Part shown: positions 5,953 through 7,817 of the stretch, piece after piece
Layout of the letters: each line of letters begins with the position of its first letter
How positions within the stretch are numbered: position 1 is the first letter of the stretch
Origin: a bacterium HR32
GTDB lineage: Bacteria; Sysuimicrobiota; Sysuimicrobiia; Sysuimicrobiales; Sysuimicrobiaceae
Direction: 5' to 3'
DNA length: 7,817 nucleotides
NCBI GenBank assembly: GCA_002898935.1
Contig: BEII01000057.1
Location: 1 to 7,817, forward strand
The notes under the pieces: generated by a model
Told to the model about the DNA's origin: nothing
What the model saw: the letters and a program-made list of their open reading frames with translations, nothing else
The model's database searches: none
Made by a program: the position numbers and the translations under genes

Positions 5953-6179
5953 GGTAGCCCTCCTACAGGTCGGTCTGCAGTAGACGCGATCCGCTCCCCG
6001 AGGCTTCCCAGCGCCCGGCCGAGGCTCACCAGCGCCAGGCCCACGCGCCTGCGCACCGCGCCTCCCGCGGACGTGCGCCGGGCCGCGCGGGCCAGGGCTG
6101 CGCGGCGTTCTGCCTCCCGGGCCCGCAGCCGCTCCTCGTACAGCTGGGCCCCCACGAGCCCCATCAACGTCGGGTGCAT
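5949..6179 (-). CDS. Small basic helical protein, unknown function
   Basis: This is a 76-residue protein I cannot name. It starts MHPTLMGLVGAQLYEERLRA and continues with an Arg/Glu/Ala-rich charged helix to about residue 35, then a Gly/Ser break and an amphipathic stretch VRRRVGLALVSLGRALGSLG (42-61) that could lie on a membrane or pack against a partner. The N-terminal pattern (MHP, a short hydrophobic helix, then ERxREAERR) recurs in small proteins of GC-rich bacteria as I remember them. The gene is credible: ATG at 6179 has a GGAGGG site (6189-6184), it sits 37 bp after the DUF2089 stop, and its TGA overlaps the DUF4097 start by four bases. Translational coupling suggests it works with the DUF4097 protein or the regulator. 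Confidence 0.75.
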   Translation of the reverse strand: MHPTLMGLVGAQLYEERLRAREAERRAALARAARRTSAGGAVRRRVGLALVSLGRALGSLGERIASTADRPVGGLP

Positions 6180-6216
6180 CGCTCCCTCCAGGCGAACACA
6201 GCCGACAACTTTCCCC

Positions 6217-6600
6217 TCAACGTCGCTGCCGCAGCAGCCGGAGGGCTTCCTCTGCGGTGATGGCCCCCGCCTGCAGCTGGTCCAGCACCTCGCGCCTGCG
6301 TTGGGCCTCCTCGTCCCTGTCCCGGGCGGCCTCCGGAGCGAAGCCCATAGCCTGCAGCACGGCGTCCAGCCGCGCCCGGACCGTGGGGTAGGAAACCCCC
6401 AGCTCCCGCTCCATCTCCTTGAGGTTGCCCCTCACCTTGAGGAAGGTCTCCACGAACCGGAGCTGTTCGGCGTCCAGGCGGGCCAGCCGGCCGAGGTCGA
6501 ACCGGCCCTCGACGGAGGTGTCGCACTGGCCGCAGTGGAGCCGCACGGCTTCAAGCCCTCCTCCACAGACCGGACACCGCCACAGGACCCTGTGTGCCAT
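6217..6600 (-). CDS. DUF2089 zinc-ribbon/HTH putative transcriptional regulator
   Basis: This 127-residue protein matches the DUF2089 layout. A zinc ribbon has Cys at 9, 12, 23 and 26 (CPVC and CGQC). It leads into EGRFDLGRLARLDAEQLRFVE, then a helix-turn-helix-like block GNLKEMERELGVSYPTVRARL (58-78) that is the most conserved part of the family. A C-terminal SHOCT-like module (about 100-126) has VLDQLQAGAITAEEALRLL. DUF2089 proteins are thought to be DNA-binding regulators, but I know of no proven target. The ATG at 6600 has GGAGG at 6612-6608, and a strong promoter lies directly upstream. As first gene of the series it probably controls the downstream small protein, DUF4097, SHOCT-like and MFS genes, and may regulate itself through the promoter dyads. 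Confidence 0.93.
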   Translation of the reverse strand: MAHRVLWRCPVCGGGLEAVRLHCGQCDTSVEGRFDLGRLARLDAEQLRFVETFLKVRGNLKEMERELGVSYPTVRARLDAVLQAMGFAPEAARDRDEEAQRRREVLDQLQAGAITAEEALRLLRQRR

Positions 6601-6625
6601 GCAAACGCCTCCGAACTCTCCCAGA

Positions 6626-6654
6626 ATAGTAGAGACCTACTGATAATCTGTCAA
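6626..6654 (-). promoter_or_regulatory. sigma-70-type promoter of the DUF2089-led operon
   Basis: On the minus strand a perfect TTGACA (6654-6649) is followed after exactly 17 bp by TACTAT (6631-6626), one base from the TATAAT consensus. Transcription would start near 6619, giving a leader of about 19 bases that contains the GGAGG at 6612-6608 before the ATG at 6600. This is the best promoter in the window and lies in its most AT-rich stretch. Confidence 0.85.
6628..6641 (-). promoter_or_regulatory. short dyad in the spacer and -10 box
   Basis: AGTAG (6641-6637) and CTACT (6632-6628) flank GTCT and overlap the TACTAT -10 box. The arms are perfect but only five bases long, so this could be chance or a second operator half next to the larger dyad at 6647-6668. 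Confidence 0.3.
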
Positions 6655-6668
6655 CCATTGTTGTCAGA
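6647..6668 (-). promoter_or_regulatory. inverted repeat over the -35 box, candidate operator
   Basis: On the minus strand TCTGACAAC (6668-6660) and GTTGACAGA (6655-6647) form 9-base arms with one mismatched pair and a 4-base spacer. The right arm contains the TTGACA -35 box, so a protein bound here would block the promoter. The natural candidate is the DUF2089 protein encoded just downstream, but that is inference. Confidence 0.5.
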
Positions 6669-6722
6669 ATATTAGTTAGAGTCGCAATAGAGATAGTTTG
6701 CAAACACACGTACGCTCCATGC

Positions 6723-6794
6723 CGTCGAAGTGGATCGACGAGGGTCCCGGAGGGTAGGAAACGCCCGGCAGCGAACCCTTCGGCAGGCCTCGTC
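6723..6794 (+). promoter_or_regulatory. structured leader of the aminotransferase gene with alternative hairpins
   Basis: Three stems can form in the leader RNA. Stem 1 is CGTCGA (6723-6728) with TCGACG (6735-6740), loop AGTGGA. Stem 2 is CCGGAGGGT (6747-6755) with ACCCTTCGG (6775-6783), nine pairs with one G-U, and CGC/GCG can pair inside its loop. Stem 3 is GACGAGG (6737-6743) with CCTCGTC (6788-6794), which encloses stem 2 and shares bases with stem 1, so stems 1 and 3 exclude each other. The Shine-Dalgarno AGGAG (6798-6802) follows directly. No U-run is present, so translational rather than termination control would be expected. It does not match a riboswitch class I can name. Confidence 0.4.
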
Positions 6795-6808
6795 ACCAGG
6801 AGCGTGCG

Positions 6809-7817
6809 ATGACAGACCCTCGAGCGCGACGTGCCCTCGAGCGCATGCCGGCGTACGTCGCGGGCCAGAACCCGGAGGCGGTCCAGCGCGCGGTGGGTGG
6901 GCCCCCTCCGGTGAAGCTCGCGTCCAACGAGAACCCGCTCGGACCTTCGCCCGCTGCCCTGGAGGCGCTGGCCCGGGCCGCCGGCGGGTGGGCCCGCTAC
7001 CCGGACGACGAGTGCACGTCGCTGCGGGAAGCCTTGGCCGCGCGCCTGGGCGTGCCCGAAGCCTGTGTGGCCGTGGGCGCCGGCAGCACTGCGCTCCTGA
7101 AGCTCCTCGCGGAAGCTTACCTGGACCAGACCCGGACCGTGGTCTACGCCTGGCCCAGCTTCCCCATGTACCCCGTGGTCGCCCGTCTACAGGAAGCGCG
7201 GGAGGTCCAGGTCCCCCTCGACGCTCAGGGACGGCACGACCTCGACCGCATGGCCGAGAGGGTGGCGGGCGCGCAGCTGGTGGTGGTCTGCAACCCCAAC
7301 AACCCCACGGGCACCTACGTGTCGGAAGCGGATCTGTCCGCGTTCCTCGAACGTCTGCCAGAAGACACGCTGGCGGTCGTGGACGAGGCGTACGCGGAGT
7401 TCGCTCGCCACGCCGCGCGGGACTACCCGGACGGCGTGCGCTGGGTTCGGGAAGGCCGCCGTCTGGCCGTGCTGCGCAGCTTCTCCAAGGTGTACGGGCT
7501 CGCCGGGCTGCGGGTCGGGTACCTGGTGGCCCCTCCCGAGGTCGTCGAGGCCGTGGTCCGGGTCCGCGAACCCTTCCAGGTCTCCGCCGCGGCGCAGGCG
7601 GCGGCGCTCGCAGCCCTGGCGGACGACGCACACGTGGCGCGCACCCTGGCGGTGGTGGCGGAGGGCCGGGACCGACTGCTGGCCCTGGCGAAGCGCCTGG
7701 GGATCAGCACCTACCCGAGCGTTGCGAACTTCGTGTGGATGGACGTGGGCCGGCCGGCGGGTGAGGTCTCGGAGGCGCTCGCCCGGCGAGGCGTGATCGT
7801 CCGCCCCGGACCTGCTC
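6809..7817 (+). CDS. hisC: HisC-family aminotransferase (histidinol-phosphate or aromatic), 3' end cut by window
   Basis: This PLP-dependent class I/II aminotransferase shows 336 codons before the window ends, out of an expected 350-370. Motifs in order are KLASNENPLGPSP (36-48), YPDDECTSLREALA (64-77), VGAGSTALLKLL (89-100), YAWPSFPMYP (113-122), CNPNNPTGTY (161-170), VVDEAYAEF (190-198), and RSFSKVYGLAGLRVGY (223-238) with the PLP lysine K227 and R235. HisC makes histidinol phosphate in histidine synthesis. However, GAGSTAL rather than GNGSDE, the YAWPSFPMYP block and EPFQVSAAAQAAALAAL (254-270) are closer to actinobacterial Pat/ArAT aromatic aminotransferases, so phenylalanine or tyrosine transamination is a real alternative. 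ATG at 6809 has AGGAG at 6798-6802. The frame has an upstream stop at 6755 and no start between, so the start is firm. It is divergent from the DUF2089 operon and preceded by a structured leader. Confidence 0.92.
   Translation, partial: MTDPRARRALERMPAYVAGQNPEAVQRAVGGPPPVKLASNENPLGPSPAALEALARAAGGWARYPDDECTSLREALAARLGVPEACVAVGAGSTALLKLLAEAYLDQTRTVVYAWPSFPMYPVVARLQEAREVQVPLDAQGRHDLDRMAERVAGAQLVVVCNPNNPTGTYVSEADLSAFLERLPEDTLAVVDEAYAEFARHAARDYPDGVRWVREGRRLAVLRSFSKVYGLAGLRVGYLVAPPEVVEAVVRVREPFQVSAAAQAAALAALADDAHVARTLAVVAEGRDRLLALAKRLGISTYPSVANFVWMDVGRPAGEVSEALARRGVIVRPGPA

Noticed and set aside
6642..6647. Plus-strand -10 element GATAAT for the aminotransferase gene
   Set aside because: It is close to the consensus but has no acceptable -35 at 16-18 bp and lies inside the minus-strand promoter, so it is not separable from chance in AT-rich sequence.
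6719..6757. A 12-codon leader peptide ORF (ATG at 6719, TAG at 6755) ahead of the aminotransferase
   Set aside because: It has no Shine-Dalgarno site, no run of His or aromatic codons (a single Trp), and no following terminator, so classical attenuation is not supported.
6751..6779. T-box riboswitch before the aminotransferase
   Set aside because: The stem-bulge-stem outline is similar, but the conserved UGGN and ACCGCG sequence is missing and there is no room for an obvious specifier stem I or a U-run terminator.
6730..7764. A 344-codon plus-strand frame overlapping the aminotransferase
   Set aside because: Its translation is Gly/Arg/Pro-rich without motifs, while the frame starting at 6809 carries every aminotransferase signature including the PLP lysine.

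Overview
This is a very GC-rich bacterial window that is almost fully coding. Start codons are often GTG or TTG, genes abut or overlap by a few bases, and Shine-Dalgarno sites are mostly strong. The tRNA gene encodes its own CCA, and the one clear protein-gene promoter looks sigma-70-like. These traits suit a free-living, high-GC bacterium, perhaps a thermophilic or deep-branching Gram-positive-type lineage, but nothing here fixes the phylum. I see no phage, transposon, CRISPR or plasmid functions.

Left edge (1-660, plus strand): a NudB-like Nudix hydrolase (40-468), then a tRNA-Cys(GCA) gene (576-649) with a good promoter (531-560). The tRNA ends 8 bp from the end of a convergent gene.

Centre (6600 down to 658, minus strand): eight genes in one direction with gaps of 0-37 bp. 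In transcription order they are a DUF2089 zinc-ribbon/HTH putative regulator, a 76-residue basic helical protein, a DUF4097 beta-solenoid protein with an N-terminal SHOCT-like module, a 117-residue protein starting with a near copy of that module, an MFS exporter-type transporter, folP (dihydropteroate synthase), folE (GTP cyclohydrolase I) and a FecCD/BtuC-type ABC permease. A TTGACA-N17-TACTAT promoter precedes the DUF2089 gene. A weaker -10-like element sits just before folP, so the folate genes may have their own near-leaderless promoter.

Right edge (6601-7817): an AT-rich divergent intergenic region with dyads over the DUF2089 promoter, then a GC-rich leader able to fold into alternative hairpins, then a HisC-family aminotransferase (6809 to the window end, truncated at its 3' end).

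Two themes stand out. First, folE, folP and the NudB-like enzyme together cover three early steps of folate synthesis, and the FolP has unusual active-site loops. Second, the DUF2089 / small helical / DUF4097 / SHOCT-like / MFS cluster carries the same short helical-hairpin module in three proteins, including at the C-terminus of the putative regulator. That suggests a poorly characterised regulatory or envelope-related system whose parts contact each other through this module.
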